From: Sorex araneus | Taxonomy: Eukaryota > Chordata > Mammalia > Eulipotyphla > Soricidae | Direction: 5' to 3' | Assembly: GCF_027595985.1 (NCBI RefSeq) | Contig: NC_073302.1 | Location: 98,130,734 to 98,194,733, forward strand | Length of the DNA stretch: 64,000 nucleotides | In this document: piece by piece, positions 1 through 12,174 of the stretch | How positions within the stretch are numbered: the stretch's first letter is position 1 | How the letters are laid out: every line of letters begins with the position of its first letter | Translations under genes and position numbers: made by a program | Notes under the pieces: model-generated | The model's database searches: none | What the model was told of the DNA's origin: nothing | What the model saw: the letters and a program-made list of their open reading frames with translations, nothing else

Positions 1-745
1 TGATTTGAGCCCTCTTCTTTTAGGATAATTTATAAATAAGCAGAAGTAAAGAAAAAATATTTCATTCATCATTATGTTAATCTTTATTTGCTTAACACAC
101 ACTCTGAGAATCAGTTTGGATGAGAGTTTTAGTGCATGATACAATAGTCTATGAGACAGGCTTTAAGTGGAACAGGATGCCTGGGACAGAGCTGGGTGCC
201 TGGGTCTGGAGAGGCACTGCTGCAAAGATGAAGAAAATAAGAGATATTTAAGAGTGAAAAGTAAAAAAAAAATGCTGCTGAAAAAATAAATAAATAAAAA
301 AATAAATTAAATAAAGTGTTTGCAAGAATATGTAAAATGAAAAACTTTGGGGAATAATTCATTGTTCCAGCTTCTGGAGTTGAAAGATTCTTTTTTAAAT
401 TCATTTAGGCTGGTATCTTTCCTTGTATATTTGTAAGTCAAAATATAATGCATTTTGTGTGAAAATTAAATCACATAAAAATATAAAGAAAGAGAGAGAA
501 AGAGAAGAGAGAAAAGAAAGAGAGAGGGAGAGAGAAAAGCATGGGGTGTGGGGGCTAATGGCCTAATGGACTCAGAGCTCAATTCTTCACCACATGCCTA
601 ATATTTACAGTCTTAAAGCAAGGATAAGAGAAGGACAAGACAAACATTTAAGGACATTTTCCTAGCTATCCTAATCTAACCACAGCAAGCTTTTACATAT
701 CAACACAGACTAGTGGTTTTAGATGTAAAACTTTCTTTTTTTCCC
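1..745. other. AT-rich intergenic DNA, no gene seen
   Basis: Far 5' flank of TYR. AT-rich sequence with A-rich runs near 245-315 and an impure purine GA/GAAA tract at about 485-538. The open frame at 129-404 on the - strand is low complexity and has no recognisable domain. Confidence 0.6.
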
Positions 746-905
746 ATTTTTTTTCTTTTTTATTGAATTATTGTGAGACAGACCCTTACAAAGCTGTTCA
801 TGATTAGATTTCAGTTTTACACCCATTCCGACACCCACCCCTCCACAAGTATACATTTCCTAGCACCAGTGTCTCTAGGTTCCCTTCCATGACAATAATA
901 GCTAG
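746..905 (-). mobile_element. L1 3'-end fragment
   Basis: A T-rich start followed by the block typical of this genome's L1 3' UTR on the opposite strand (poly-T, tgaattattgtgaga, ttcatgattagatttcag, then CCAC/CACCC-rich sequence and a caccagtg motif). The same block occurs at 10586, 21798, 36120, 45289 and 57345. Strongly 5'-truncated. Confidence 0.65.
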
Positions 906-1002
906 GAATGATTACACCGGACAAGATCTGAGTTTTAAAAGTAGGTAAAGGGATATTTTTGATAACATTTCAGTATCAATATTGTAAACCACAATGCATA
1001 AA

Positions 1003-1003
<1 letters not shown>

Positions 1004-1056
<53 letters not shown>
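1004..1056 (+). repeat. (GA)n microsatellite
   Basis: About 26 uninterrupted GA units; a likely polymorphic marker. Confidence 0.98.
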
Positions 1057-1057
<1 letters not shown>

Positions 1058-2190
1058 CTTAAGTGGGTTTATCTGAAAAGAATCTTCACTAGGAGAGGTA
1101 GCAGAGATAAGAAAAGATAAGAAAGGTTATAGAACCTCACCAAGGGGACTTTCCCCAGGGTGCTGGCTATCTAGGAGATAGAGGTCTCACAAACAACTTA
1201 GCTTCTCTTCAGGCTTCTCTAATTAGTCTTTTAAACTAAGCATATCTATTTCCCTACGTGTATGCATAGCCAAGAACAGGGAATCAATGAAACTCACCTA
1301 TTCTCCTTTCTACACAAGAATTCCATAAATGATACACACCTCCTAACCTCCATTATTCATCTAATCAAGACGTAATTACTGTTCCAGTCAATGTAAAATA
1401 TTTTTATGTGAAATTGTGTTTGCTCTCAAAAATGACATGGCCTACATGAGACAAATTAATAGGTTATTATGGCACATTGTGATAGATACAATGACAAGGG
1501 TAAACTGAGGATATAAAAAAGGGATAGAAAAAAATCCTATCCCCTCCATCTTGGAAAATGCCTCTGAACCAAATAAATCTTTCTTGAGACTTTGACATAT
1601 AAACTGTATTGCGAGGTATGAGTAGAGGATAAGTGACTAATGGAGAGAAAACATTGTCCCCCAGAGAAAGAGCATATGCTGGGCAGAATTGTAAGGGTGT
1701 CTGACTTCTCCATGTTACAGAAAATGTTCAGTATCTTGGGAATATGTTTTAATTGGAGAAAAAGGGCAAGTGAGATTGTCGGCAGAGAAGAGGAGCAATT
1801 TATAATAATGGAATCTAGTTTTGTCTAATGAAACAGGTATGTCCTAGTTCCTTACACTGAAAAGACCTACAAGTAATCAGACCCTGTGCAATAAATACCT
1901 TTAGCACATAATTTATGAGCTCTAATAAAAACTCAACATTTATTGAATAATTAATATGTCAGGCCTTGCATTGGATGTTTAACATGTATTATATTATTTA
2001 AAGATTATAAGAGACTTGTGTGTTGGGATAAAAACATATGGAAAATGAAATCATTTAACAAATTATAAGTCTATGCTTAAACAGTCCAGTAGTACATCCA
2101 AAATGATTCTGTGCTCAAAGACTGTCTTTCATGTTCCCAAAAGTATATACTCTAGATTAAATTATTATACATTTTCTACCTTTTTGCAAC
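1057..2190. other. Intergenic sequence, no gene seen
   Basis: Mostly unique-looking AT-rich DNA. A stretch at about 1535-1600 with a cctccatcttggaa block and an AATAAA-type signal could be an old LTR end, but the match is too weak to call. Short frames such as 1640-1828 have no recognisable domain. Confidence 0.5.
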
Positions 2191-2192
2191 AG

Positions 2193-2358
2193 TAACATTG
2201 TGAGACTTGTTACTGTTTTTGGCATATCAATATGTCATGGGTAGCTTGCCAGGCTCTGCCAGGCAGGTGAGATACTCTCATTAACTTGCCGGGTTCTCCA
2301 AGAGGGATGAAGGAATCGAACCTGGGTCAGCCACATACAAGGTAAATGGCCTACTATG
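2193..2358 (-). mobile_element. SOR-type SINE, type 2 (ACAGTG-tail family)
   Basis: On the - strand it reads from a degenerate head through a ttcgattcct B-box, the gagagtatctc block and the atatgccaaaaacagtaac block. It abuts a second copy in the opposite orientation, forming an imperfect palindrome. Confidence 0.85.
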
Positions 2359-2531
2359 CCTTGCACGTGACCGACATGTTCGATTCCTCTATCTCCCTCA
2401 GAGAGCCCAGCAAGCTACCTGTGGCATATTCGATATGCTAAAAACAGTAACAAGAAGTCTCACAATGGAGATGTTACTGGTGCCCTCTCACGCAAATCGA
2501 TTAACAACGGGATAACAGTGCTACAATGCTA
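2359..2531 (+). mobile_element. SOR-type SINE, type 2
   Basis: Reads B-box (ttcgattcct), cagcaagctacc, atatgctaaaaacagtaac, ggagatgttactggtgccc and gggataacagtgctacaatg. The 5' head is missing. Head-to-head with the copy at 2193-2358. Confidence 0.85.
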
Positions 2532-2894
2532 CCTTTTTGCATCCCCAGGGTTCAAAGACTAATAATTATTAGTCTTATATAAAATTCAGTCTACCTCTTG
2601 AAAAGCAAATCGAGAATAGTTAGAACTGTTAGAACTTTGCACAACTTAGTATCATTCAGTTGTCTATTACTGGGTCTTGGGCATAATATGTTAAATATTT
2701 ATTTAATATGCAAATGAATCTTAAATCCTATTGGGTCAGAATATATGTATATCTTCCTTTCAGGTCTACAGATACATTTACACAAACAGAAGCATTAAAG
2801 TCCTTAGCATAATATCATAGTTCTTTTTGCCCAACATCTCATAATGTATTTTATAGTATATAAAATTGAACTGATACATAGACTTTTTTTCATG
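2532..2894. other. Intergenic sequence, nothing recognised
   Basis: AT-rich DNA without repeat hallmarks or coding signal that I can identify. Confidence 0.4.
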
Positions 2895-4674
2895 AGTGTG
2901 TCTTTACTTTTTTTAATCACCATGAATTACAAAGTTAAAAAATTATATATGAGTTAGTTCCATGTGTACAGTGTTTCAACAACATTGTTCCATTCACGAG
3001 TGTCCATTTTCGTCCCACCAACAGTCTACCCCCATGGCAGCATTCCCCCCACAGTTTCCACAGTGCTCCCTTCCCCGGTCTACTGTCCGCTCCAGCAGCA
3101 AACTTCCTCCTGAAGGCTAATTCTCATATTCTTCATTTTATTGCTTTTGGGAATTTGTTATTCCCCAACTGTTTCCTTCTATCCTACATATGAGAAATAT
3201 CATTTTGCCTCTGTCCTTTTCCCTCTGACCAATTTCATTTAGCATGATACTCTCTAGATCCGTCCACTGAGTAGCAAATTTCATGACTTCATCGTTTCTT
3301 ACAGTCAAGTAGTATCCCATTGTGTATACATACCATAATTTTTATCTCCAAAAGAAGCATACACAATAAATAAACCTAGTGGTCTTCATTAAAGTCAAAA
3401 GAATATGGAGGTTATTATATTTAGAATTCATGTTTTTAATTGATCAAGGATAAGAACAAAATATTAGCTAAACTTCTTATGCAGTGTGTATCTCAAAATT
3501 TAGCAAACAATTGAAAAGGAAAAAGTAATATTTTTACTGCTTTATTTGTTTCACAGTTTTTAACTATAGTTCGGGCTACAGAAAGCCAAAGTATATTGTA
3601 TTGATGAACAAATTACATAACCCACTGCAAGCAAAATGCCCTGAACCTCCACCACTCTCCCTCTGTCACTTCCAGTATGATATTTTCTCCCATCCATCAT
3701 GAAGGATTTGGTAATCAATTGTGTATTAAGGCTTTGTCTTTGTTGGACATCATCTTTTCCCTTGTTTTGCCTTATATTTGCAGATGAGTGATATCATCTG
3801 TTATGTGCTCTTTGAGTGTGCTCAGCCCCCAGTAACTGATATGAGGACCTGTACCCTCCAGTTCCAGTTCCATTATGGCTCCATATCATGTTTCCTACGA
3901 GCTTCGAGAGTAATCAGTTTAATATAAATACCACAACAACTTCTTTACGAATTCTTCTCTTATTGAACATTTAGGTTGTGTCCAGAGTATGGCTACTGTA
4001 CTAAATTCTGTAATAAACAAAGGTAAGCATGTGTCTTTCAAATTAAGGTTTTTGTGTTTTGAGGGAAGATACCAAGAAGTGGAACCAGTGAGTCATATGG
4101 AAGTTCTTTTCTTCTTTTGATGAGAAATCTCAAAATGGTTTCCCCAGAGCATAGATTGAATGAGCGTCCTGGTTTTACCATAATTCTGCCAAAACTGGTT
4201 GTTTCCAGTCTTCTTGACAATCGCCACATATAGTGGTGTAAGAAATATTTTTATTTTGCATTTTCCCTCTATCTAGTAACAATAAACACTTTTTAAAACC
4301 CTTTTTTGCACCTGTGTATCCTCTTAGAGAACTGCCTCTTCATCCAAACTATTTTTGGATGAGGTTATTCATTTTGCTGTGATTGAAATTTAGGAGCACT
4401 TTTGATATTTTGGGTATTAGCCTTTATTTACTATGTGCAAATATTTTTCCAATCAATGGAATTTATTTATGTTAAGCTGAGTTTATTTGCCTTGTAAAGC
4501 ATTTTCAGTTTGAAGTAGTGCTATTTGTTCATTTATATTTGTTCTTGCCTCTAAACTCAAATTACTGAAGACAACTCTAAGATCTAAATGTTTTCTTTCC
4601 CTCAATATATATTTTTATGGACAAGACTTATTTCAATTTTTAAAAATCTGTTTGAGTTCATTTGGGGGGGTCTT

Positions 4675-4875
4675 TTGTGTGTGTATGTATATATAGGGGG
4701 AGGTGCACACTCAGCGATGCTTAGCAGTTATACTTAGGTTACTCCTGCTTCTGCACTCAGAAACTACTCCTGGTGGTGCTCAGGAAAAGATGTGGAATAC
4801 CAGGGGTTGAACTCAGGTCAAATATGCTCAAGGCAACCGCCCTACCCACTGTGTGTTATTGCTTAGGCTCCTTTT
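4675..4875 (-). mobile_element. SOR-type SINE, type 1 (A-tail family), degenerate
   Basis: Reads tcagcgatgct, then ctgcactcagaaactactcctgg, then ggggttgaactcagg and ends in the reversed head (ccctacccactgtg). Inserted in the old L1. Confidence 0.75.
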
Positions 4876-5095
4876 TCTTTCTTAATGATGCCTTAATTGC
4901 TATGAATTTCCCCTTACTATAGGTTTTGCTGTGTTTCATAGATTTTAATATCTTGCATCTTCATTATCTTCATTCTCCTTAATTTCAAGAAATAATTTCT
5001 CTCTATTTCTTCCTTGATTACCCTTTAGCCTAGTTGTTATTTTGGAATGTTGTGTTCAGCATCCGAGTTTGGGAAGTTTTTTCCTTTTTTTTTTT

Positions 5096-5356
5096 TTTTG
5101 TGGAGCGATAGCACAGTGGGTAGGGTGTTTGCCTTGCTTGCAGCTGACCTGGGTTTGATTCCTCCCTCCCTCTCGGAGAGCCCAGCAAGCTACCAAGAGT
5201 ATCCCGCCTGTCAACTGCACGGCAGAGCCTGGCAAGGTACCCGTGGTGTATTCAATATGCCAAAAATAGTAACTACAAGTTTCACAATGGAGATGTTACT
5301 GGTGCCCACTCAAGCAAATCAATGAACAATGGGACGACAGTGCTACAGTGCTTTTT
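5096..5356 (+). mobile_element. SOR-type SINE, type 2, nearly full length
   Basis: Head tggagcgatagcacagtggg (A-box), B-box-like ggtttgattcc, then the ctaccaagagtat, cggcagagcctggcaag and atatgccaaaaatagtaac blocks, ending gggacgacagtgctacagtg. No A-tail. A GT-rich run follows. Confidence 0.9.
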
Positions 5357-5358
5357 TG

Positions 5359-5390
5359 GTGTGTGTGTGTGTGTATGTGTGTGTGTGTTT
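5359..5390 (+). repeat. (GT)n microsatellite, interrupted
   Basis: About 15 GT units with one TA interruption, at the 3' end of the preceding SINE. Confidence 0.9.
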
Positions 5391-7190
5391 GACTTCAACT
5401 TTCACGGCACTGTGTTCTGAGAGGGTACTTTGTATGATTGCTATATTTGTAAATTTATGTATGTTTGAGTTATGCTCTAATACGTGATCTCTCCTGAAAA
5501 ATGTCCCATGTGCACTAGAGAAGAATGTATATTCAGAATTTTAGAAATTGAGGGTCCAGTATATGTCCAATAATCCCAGTTATTTTATATTCTTGTTTAG
5601 ATCTCTTGTCTCTTTACTGATAATACATCTGGTTGATCTTTGTAGAAACAGAAGTGATGTTTTGAAGTCTTCCACAACTATTGTATTTCTGAATTAGTGT
5701 TTCTTTAAGTTTGTCAGGAGAAGCCTTAAAAGCTTTGCTCACTGTTCGTTTGCTACATAAATGTTAATCAGATTTAACACTTTTGATCTTAACCAGTAAG
5801 TAGCATTCACCACTGTCTACTTTCTTTATTTTGAATGATATTTGGTCTGATATATTTATGACTTTCTGATTTTTTTGCTGCTTACTATTGGCTTGTCTGA
5901 TTGTTTTCCATTCCTTCACTCTGAATTTGTACTTATCCAGTGAGCTTAGGTGTGCTTGTGATATGCAGCAAATAGGTTTATTTTCTTTCTAGAGCCATGC
6001 AGATATCATATAACATTTTTTTTCCTTTTAAATAGAAAGGTTTATTGGAGAGTAGAAGTGAAAGAGAAGGAAACTCCCCAAAAAGGGAGGACCTTAATAA
6101 AAGTCTAAGTTCTCTACAGTGTTTTCTAGGGGAGTACAGTTCATTGACATAGAGGCTATTGAAATAGAGGGATGTACTTTCATTTTTGTGTATGAGTGTA
6201 TGGAATTGAATTGTTTTCACAAGTGTCTGATTCTCATTTGGCAGCCGTTCAATAATTGGATTAGTTTTGTTGTTACAAATGTTGCCAGTTCTGGAAAGCT
6301 CAGAAAAGTTCTGGCAAAGTTTCTGAAAGGTTTCTCTGAAAAATTCTTTATCCTTCTCTCAAATCTAAATAACAGTTTCACAGAGTAGTGGACTCTAGGT
6401 GGAAAACTTTTTTCATTCAGTAATTTGATTATATTGTTCCACTATTTTTTTCTTTCTCATCACATGAAAAATCTGTTGTAATTCTTATGTTATTTTCCTA
6501 GTACTTGAAGTTCTTCTTCTCTTTCTCCTTTTAGTAGTCTTTCTTTGTGTTTTACAATTTTTATTACTATGTGCCTTAGTGTTGTTTTGTTTGAATCTAT
6601 TTTGTTTGGTTACTTTGGGGCTCTGGAATCTCTGAAGAAGTTTGAAGAAACTGGGGAAGATTTGGTTATTACTTTGTCACCAGTTCTTCCCTTTCCCATT
6701 TTCCTCTCCTGGTATTCCTATAACTTGGAGATTATTCCTCTTGCTGTTCTTCATATTACATTGTCTTCTGTTTTTTATGTCTCTTTTTTTGCCATTTCAC
6801 TTTTGTTGAAGGCTAATAATTTTTCTTCAGTGTTGCTGATACAGTTCTTGGGCAGAATAATCTTTCTGTAGCTTGCTATTTTATTCATTAATTACTTCAA
6901 TTACATTGTATAGACTCCTTAATGTCCTGAATCAATTCTTCCTTGACATTATCAAATTTATTTTCCATAGACTGCTTAATTTCCATTACCATTGCATCGA
7001 ATGTTGATTTGAGTTATTCCTTGATGAGAACTGAGATTTTTGTTGAACACCACGATTTCCCAGGGTTTCTATCCCTGTGTGTCAGTCCAGATGAACTCAC
7101 TCGCTCTACTATTGTCAATAAATTTGGGAGGGTGCTCACAATGGAGCTCTAGAATCCCAGTCAGCTGAGTGCTGATCTGCTTACTTGTTT

Positions 7191-8440
7191 TAAACTAAGA
7201 GGCTACTACTTCTGATATGATATTCTTACAATCTTTGTGTCCCTGAAATACTATTGCAGTTGTTGAGGCAAGTTAAGATTTTGCTGCTTTTACTTGCTTC
7301 ACAGGATAATTCTGGAGGTATTCTGCAACAGATATAGGAACACGTGATTGCCACTCAGCCCTTCTAGTTAGAGAGGCTGGAGGGCTGGAGTGCAGGTGCT
7401 AAAGCATGCAGTTCTGTGTTCCAGTGTAGCCACTTGGGCCCCTCATGACAACTCTTCTGTTAGTTAGAATGTGGTGTTAGTGTTGGCAGATCTGTGGTCT
7501 TGGTCACGTAGCCCACTGAGGGCAGTGCCAACTCCCCAAGTCTGCAGCTGGGAAGATGACTCCTGGGGAGAGAAGGACAGGCCTAAGACAAACTGGGAAA
7601 AGTTATTCTTTACAAGTGATTCACAATAAATGTAAATGCAATGCATTATAAAATTCTTTTCTTATAATAAAATAACTGCTATAGAAACAAATTGCCAGTA
7701 ATGAAAAAGTTATGCGTTATAACTTTTGTGAAAAATTATAAGACAAAATGGTTTCACTTTGTCTCAAATCCATGAATTAATTTTAAAATCAATAATGAGA
7801 AAACGAGAAAAGTGTTCTTCTCATTTCTGTAAATTAGTATAGAGCAACACCTGTGAAATGCTTAATAAAAATAATAGCTAACTTGCTCTCAAATTAATCA
7901 ATTCTATAGATCTAACTTCCTAATTATATAATATACATGAGATTACTGAAATTTTGTAAGGTCATAGAAAACACAGGATTAAAATATATTAAATTATGGC
8001 CTAAGGATAAAAATAGGATCCAACCTAAAAATCTGGGAAACTATTTAGAACAATATCCTGTTTCTTGGTTAAGTATCTTGCATAAAAGAGGAGATATGAG
8101 GGTGAAGAGGTGGAGTAAGCCCAGCACCATCCTGTGTGGCCTAAAGCCAAAGGCCAAAAGAAAAGAAAAAAGAGAATTGCAAACAGTTTGTTTTTGCTTT
8201 TATTTTGGAGCCACATCAGCATCATTATCCATATCTAATAATCAGTACAAAAATGAAATTGACAAAGGTTAATGCGTAGATAAGTAATCAAAGTTCATAT
8301 AAAAATTTGGCACCGTTATACTTTGATTTTTTTTATATTTAGTACTATAATCTAAAAATACCACATTTTGGAAAAGGAGTCTAAAACAGAATACAGACAC
8401 TATGCGATGTGATAATAAGCTGCAAATCAAGGGGAAAAAG
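7191..8440. other. Intergenic sequence, no gene seen
   Basis: The part to about 7600 may be 5' UTR of the old antisense L1. The rest is AT-rich. A short stretch near 8107-8165 (taagcccagcaccatcctg) resembles a decayed SINE 3' end. Small frames have no recognisable domain. Confidence 0.4.
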
Positions 8441-8444
8441 TATT

Positions 8445-8575
8445 TTGAGGACTTGGCAGATGATTCGAGGGCTTTGCTTTCAGGTGTCCTGGGTTCAACT
8501 TCCATCCCTACATAGGCCCGCCCATCCTTAGCACCCCCCACTGGAAGTTGTCTCTGAGCACCAACAAAGGCCATT
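8445..8575 (+). mobile_element. Possible decayed SOR-type SINE
   Basis: A tcctgggttcaacttcc B-box-like stretch followed by a tctctgagcacca-type tail. Too diverged to be sure. Confidence 0.35.
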
Positions 8576-8606
8576 GTCTATGATTTCATTTAAGAATGAT
8601 GACTCT

Positions 8607-8772
8607 GGGGCTGGAGAGATAGTATAGTGGATAAGGCACTTTCTTTGCTTGTGGCCTATCTGGGTTCAATTCCTGCTATCACATATGCTCCCTTGGGCAC
8701 AGATTCAGTAGTAAACCTTTAGCACTACTGGATCAGTCCCCATCCATCACCCTCCCCCTACCCCCCCAAGAA
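8607..8772 (+). mobile_element. SOR-type SINE, type 1, degenerate
   Basis: Head ggggctggagagatagta and gggttcaattcctg are clear; the 3' half is diverged and ends in a C-rich and A-rich run. Confidence 0.75.
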
Positions 8773-8924
8773 GAAGTCTGAATTATCCAAACTTTTGGAG
8801 AAAGTAGAATTGTATTTGCCAGGGCTAGAGTTAGTAGGATAGGGGAAGTTGTTCAATGAATCATAAATCTAAGTTTTTCAGGATTAAAAAAAAGCTTTTG
8901 AGATATGTTGTAGAATAATATGAA

Positions 8925-9003
8925 AAATAATAATATTATGAATATGATGTAATCATATTATAAATGTATTCATAATATGAATATAATCATATAATCATAT
9001 TAC
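8925..9003. repeat. AT-rich tract with internal inverted repeats
   Basis: Multiple overlapping copies of attatgaatat, aatcatatta and their complements make a short palindrome-rich block just before a SINE insertion. Confidence 0.6.
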
Positions 9004-9262
9004 TGAGCACTGGAGCAATAGTGCAGTGGGTAAGGCGTTCACCTTGCATGAGGCTGACCCAGGTTCGATTCCTCCGTCCCTCTCTGAAAGCCCGGCAAGC
9101 TACTGAGAGTATCTCGCTGGACGGCAGAGCCTGGCAAGCTACCCATGGTGCATTCAATTTGCCAAAAACAGTAACAAGTATCAAGATGGAGATGTTACTG
9201 GTGCCTGCTCGAGCAAATCGATGAGCAACAGGATGACAGTGATGACAGTGATACAGTGATCT
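9004..9262 (+). mobile_element. SOR-type SINE, type 2, nearly full length
   Basis: Full set of blocks from the A-box head through ggttcgattcc to gagcaacaggatgacagtg, with a tail of gatgacagtgatacagtgat repeats and no A-tail. Confidence 0.92.
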
Positions 9263-9406
9263 GGCAATGCTCAGGGTTTACTCTAGCTCTGCAGTCAGGA
9301 AACACTCCTGGCCATGCTCAGGGGAACATATGGGTGCTGAGATCAAACTTGGGCCAGATACAAGGCAAGTGCTCTGCCTGTTAAATGATCTCTCCAGCCC
9401 CGACAC
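9263..9406 (-). mobile_element. SOR-type SINE, type 1
   Basis: Begins in the reversed 3' half (ctggcaatgctcaggg) and ends in the reversed head (gatctctccagcccc). It lies tail-to-tail with the type 2 copy at 9004, so their tRNA-like heads are inverted relative to each other. Confidence 0.88.
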
Positions 9407-10585
9407 AAATATGTTTTAATGAAGAAGTATATAAGTAAAAGTGATATATAGTTCTTGTTGGATTTTGCAATAATCCTAAACATAAATTGCCCAGAGATTT
9501 AATATCAGATGGTATTCAGTAGTTAATACTTTCCCTTTATTTGAGTTCAACTTTTAAGTCTTCAGTTGTAAAATGTGAGAGCTATTATAGAAAATTAGAT
9601 TAACTGAGGTTTGTTTTAGATAATAACTTTTTATACATTTTAATAGCTCTTTACATTGAGTAAAGAGTAAAGTAAAACAATACCTACAAAAAAAATAAGG
9701 GTTGTTGAAGCTTGATGTTGAACACATACTAATTCATCATATTTTCCAGTTTAAATGTATCTATTTCCAAGTAAAACTTGTTTTAAATTGTTAGCTACTT
9801 TAATTAAGTTAATTATTTTATTTATTTCTCAAAAATTATAGCTACTTTCAAAACCAAGAGAAGGGAAATTAAAACCCAAAGCTGAAGAAATAAACACAGA
9901 CTGGATGAGGAAAAAAAGAACTTGAGTTTAACTGATCAAAACTAATAATGGGGGGATTATATGTTAAAATACCAGAAAATAAAGGTAGAATGTTTATGAC
10001 TAACCTCTCATTAAATTTTCAAATGATCACATCTATAATATAACCTGTGTTTAATTTCTTCTAAGTAATTTAAAAATTGTCCTTTACTGTTTTAGTTAAT
10101 GCAAGCTAGAAATGTAAGATTCAATCCATGTCTATTTTCTCTAAAACCATTCATATAAAATTGTCCCATATTTAGGAATAATAATGAGACCTTTCAAATT
10201 AAGGAAATCAATTTTTAAAAGATGATTAAGAAAACAAATACACTTTAACTATTCCTATATTATTTTCTGAGATTATGAATAAAAACTTGACTTTGACGGG
10301 AGGAGGAAGTCTAGAAGTCTGATGAAGGGCTTTCCCATTTGCTCTGGGAAGCTAATTGGAAGGCAATCGTAAAGCAGACTTTTTAATTAAGTTGAACGTG
10401 AGAAGATAAATTATGTCTATAAGCACACAGAACAGACTTCCACAGGCAACATGTGACTCCAAGTAATGCAGAATCAGACTCCCTGGAGACAAAAAGCCCT
10501 GTGTTAATCTCTGAAACTAAAAGGAAAGAAAAAGATTAAGTGCCCTTGTGGAACTCATGTGATAACTACCTGATCTCAGCCAAAG
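9407..10585. other. Intergenic sequence, nothing recognised
   Basis: AT-rich, unique-looking DNA about 3-4 kb before TYR. No open frame of note and no repeat hallmark seen; possible regulatory content cannot be judged by eye. Confidence 0.5.
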
Positions 10586-10830
10586 GCAGCGTTTTTTTTA
10601 ATTGATTCACCATGAGGTACAGTAACAAAGCTTTCATGTTTGAGTTTTGATCTTATAGTAATCCAACATCCATCCCTTCACCAGTGCACATTATCCATCA
10701 CCAAAATCCCCAGTATCCCCCCATTCCATACCTCCCACTGCCTGGGTAGCAGACAATTTGCACAATGTTCTCTTTCTCTACTTTAGTTACCTTCAATATT
10801 TCAAAACCAGACCCACCACCACTCATACCT
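10586..10830 (-). mobile_element. L1 3'-end fragment
   Basis: Poly-T then gattcaccatgaggtac, aacatccatcccttcacc and a C-rich block, the reversed 3' UTR of the local L1 family. Strongly 5'-truncated. Confidence 0.75.
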
Positions 10831-11373
10831 GCCGAAAAGGTAATGCTAGACAATGTGTTTTGTACTGTTTATTTTGGATGCAATATAATTTTAGAATTTA
10901 GGAATTCTAAAATTTTAATAATCAGAGTCTGAAGAAATTGTTGTAGCAAGTTTCTCGGGTGCGAGATTTGTTTGTGTGTCTCTGGATTCTGGCTGTGTGG
11001 GAACTTCAGTAGATGGTGGCCGGGTGTTGCATCATCTCAGAGTTTTATTGGGGGGAAGGAGGTGTGTCCAGTCCTCCTCGGTCCTATGAGCAGAGTCAGC
11101 ATTTCTGAAGGAACTTTTCCCTCTACTCTCTGCTACCTCCACCTAAAAGTCGGCTCTGAGTATTAAAAGAATGCCATGCAGGATAGCTAAGCAATGAAAT
11201 GAACCCCAGCAGAAAGAGAAGAGATAGATTGACAAGCCAATATCATTGTAATAGTGATAGGTTTCCCCAGGGTCTCATAGCTAATCACTCAGACACATAC
11301 TGTCTTCATTTCAACTCTCTCTAACTTATTCTTATGGGTACATTGAAAATTGAGCACTGGACCGAATAATAAA
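10831..11373. other. 5' flank of TYR, no gene seen
   Basis: Includes a moderately GC-rich stretch at about 10950-11170 (with a tttattgggggg block) that could be an old LTR on the - strand. Unproven. Confidence 0.35.
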
Positions 11374-11510
11374 GGAGGGAGTGGAGTGATAGTACTGCAA
11401 GTAAGGCACCCTGTATGGCTCCCTGAGCCCATCAGGAGTGATCCTCGAACACTGAGGCAATAGAAAGCCCTGAGCAAGTCCAAATATTTAAAAGAAGAAA
11501 AAAAAAAGAA
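11374..11510 (+). mobile_element. Decayed SOR-type SINE, type 1
   Basis: ggagtggagtgatagtactg head, ccctgagcccatcaggagtgatcc middle and an A-rich end. The B-box region is deleted. Confidence 0.55.
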
Positions 11511-11927
11511 AAAGAAAACAGATAGATTTCAGGAGCTACATTTATTTTACTATTCACCGTCTTACAATTCAATTCTCCTTAGCTCAAAGCATCAGTTTAA
11601 CCTCCACTGGGTTTAATACCCAGAGTTTGGTTATATGATCGTATACTCCAATGTAAACATTCGAATCCCACATCTACAGTTTACCCTTTTTGAAGCCAGG
11701 TCTATAATTTCATTTGCCTTTTCGGTGCAGATTATTCTTTAAGCATTCTTTTTGAAGGCCAGAGGGAAAAAACCACAACAGACTTACAGAACATACCTTG
11801 CACAAAGACTCAATCATTTTTAATTTTCCCAGGTTCAATCATTTGCATTTCATGGTCCTTGAGGCACAAAGCTAAGAGTATCCCCTGAACACCACCGGAT
11901 GTAAAGAAAAAAAATTTGTTTAATCCA
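11511..11927. other. 5' flank of TYR, about 1.6-2 kb before the ATG
   Basis: Unique-looking sequence in the range where a distal melanocyte enhancer is described for human TYR. I could not recognise that element here by eye. Confidence 0.35.
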
Positions 11928-12160
11928 AGTGGTTGGGCTTTCTCCTTTCACGCGGCCGAAGCGAGTTCGATTCCTCCGCCCCTCTCGGAGAGACTGGCAA
12001 GGTACCAAGAGTATGGAGCCTGCGCAGCAGAGCCTGGCAAGCTACTTGTGTGTATTGGATATTCCCAAAACAGTAACAATAAATCTCTCAATGAGAGACA
12101 TTACTGGTGCCCACTTAAACAAATCCATGAGCAACGGGATGACAGTGATTACAGTGATTA
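11928..12160 (+). mobile_element. SOR-type SINE, type 2 (first of a tandem pair)
   Basis: Reads from a partial head through ttcgattcctccgcccctct, ctctcaatgagagacattac and gagcaacgggatgacagtg with a gattacagtgatta tail. The next copy is inserted into its tail. Confidence 0.88.
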
Positions 12161-12174
12161 CTATTATCCAAAGA

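Larger units (their letters stand above)
2895..7190 (-). mobile_element. Old L1 fragments, antisense to TYR
   Basis: Read on the - strand, this goes from ORF1-like sequence (about 6400-7190) through endonuclease-region ORF2 sequence (about 5380-5950, matching the young L1 near 39.8 kb) to ORF2 C-terminal and 3' UTR sequence (about 2895-3480; another 3'-end-like block at 3490-3950). All frames are broken many times. It is split by a type 1 SINE (about 4675-4875) and a type 2 SINE (5096-5356). Two or more L1 insertions may be merged here. Possible 5' UTR sequence extends to about 7600. Confidence 0.7.
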
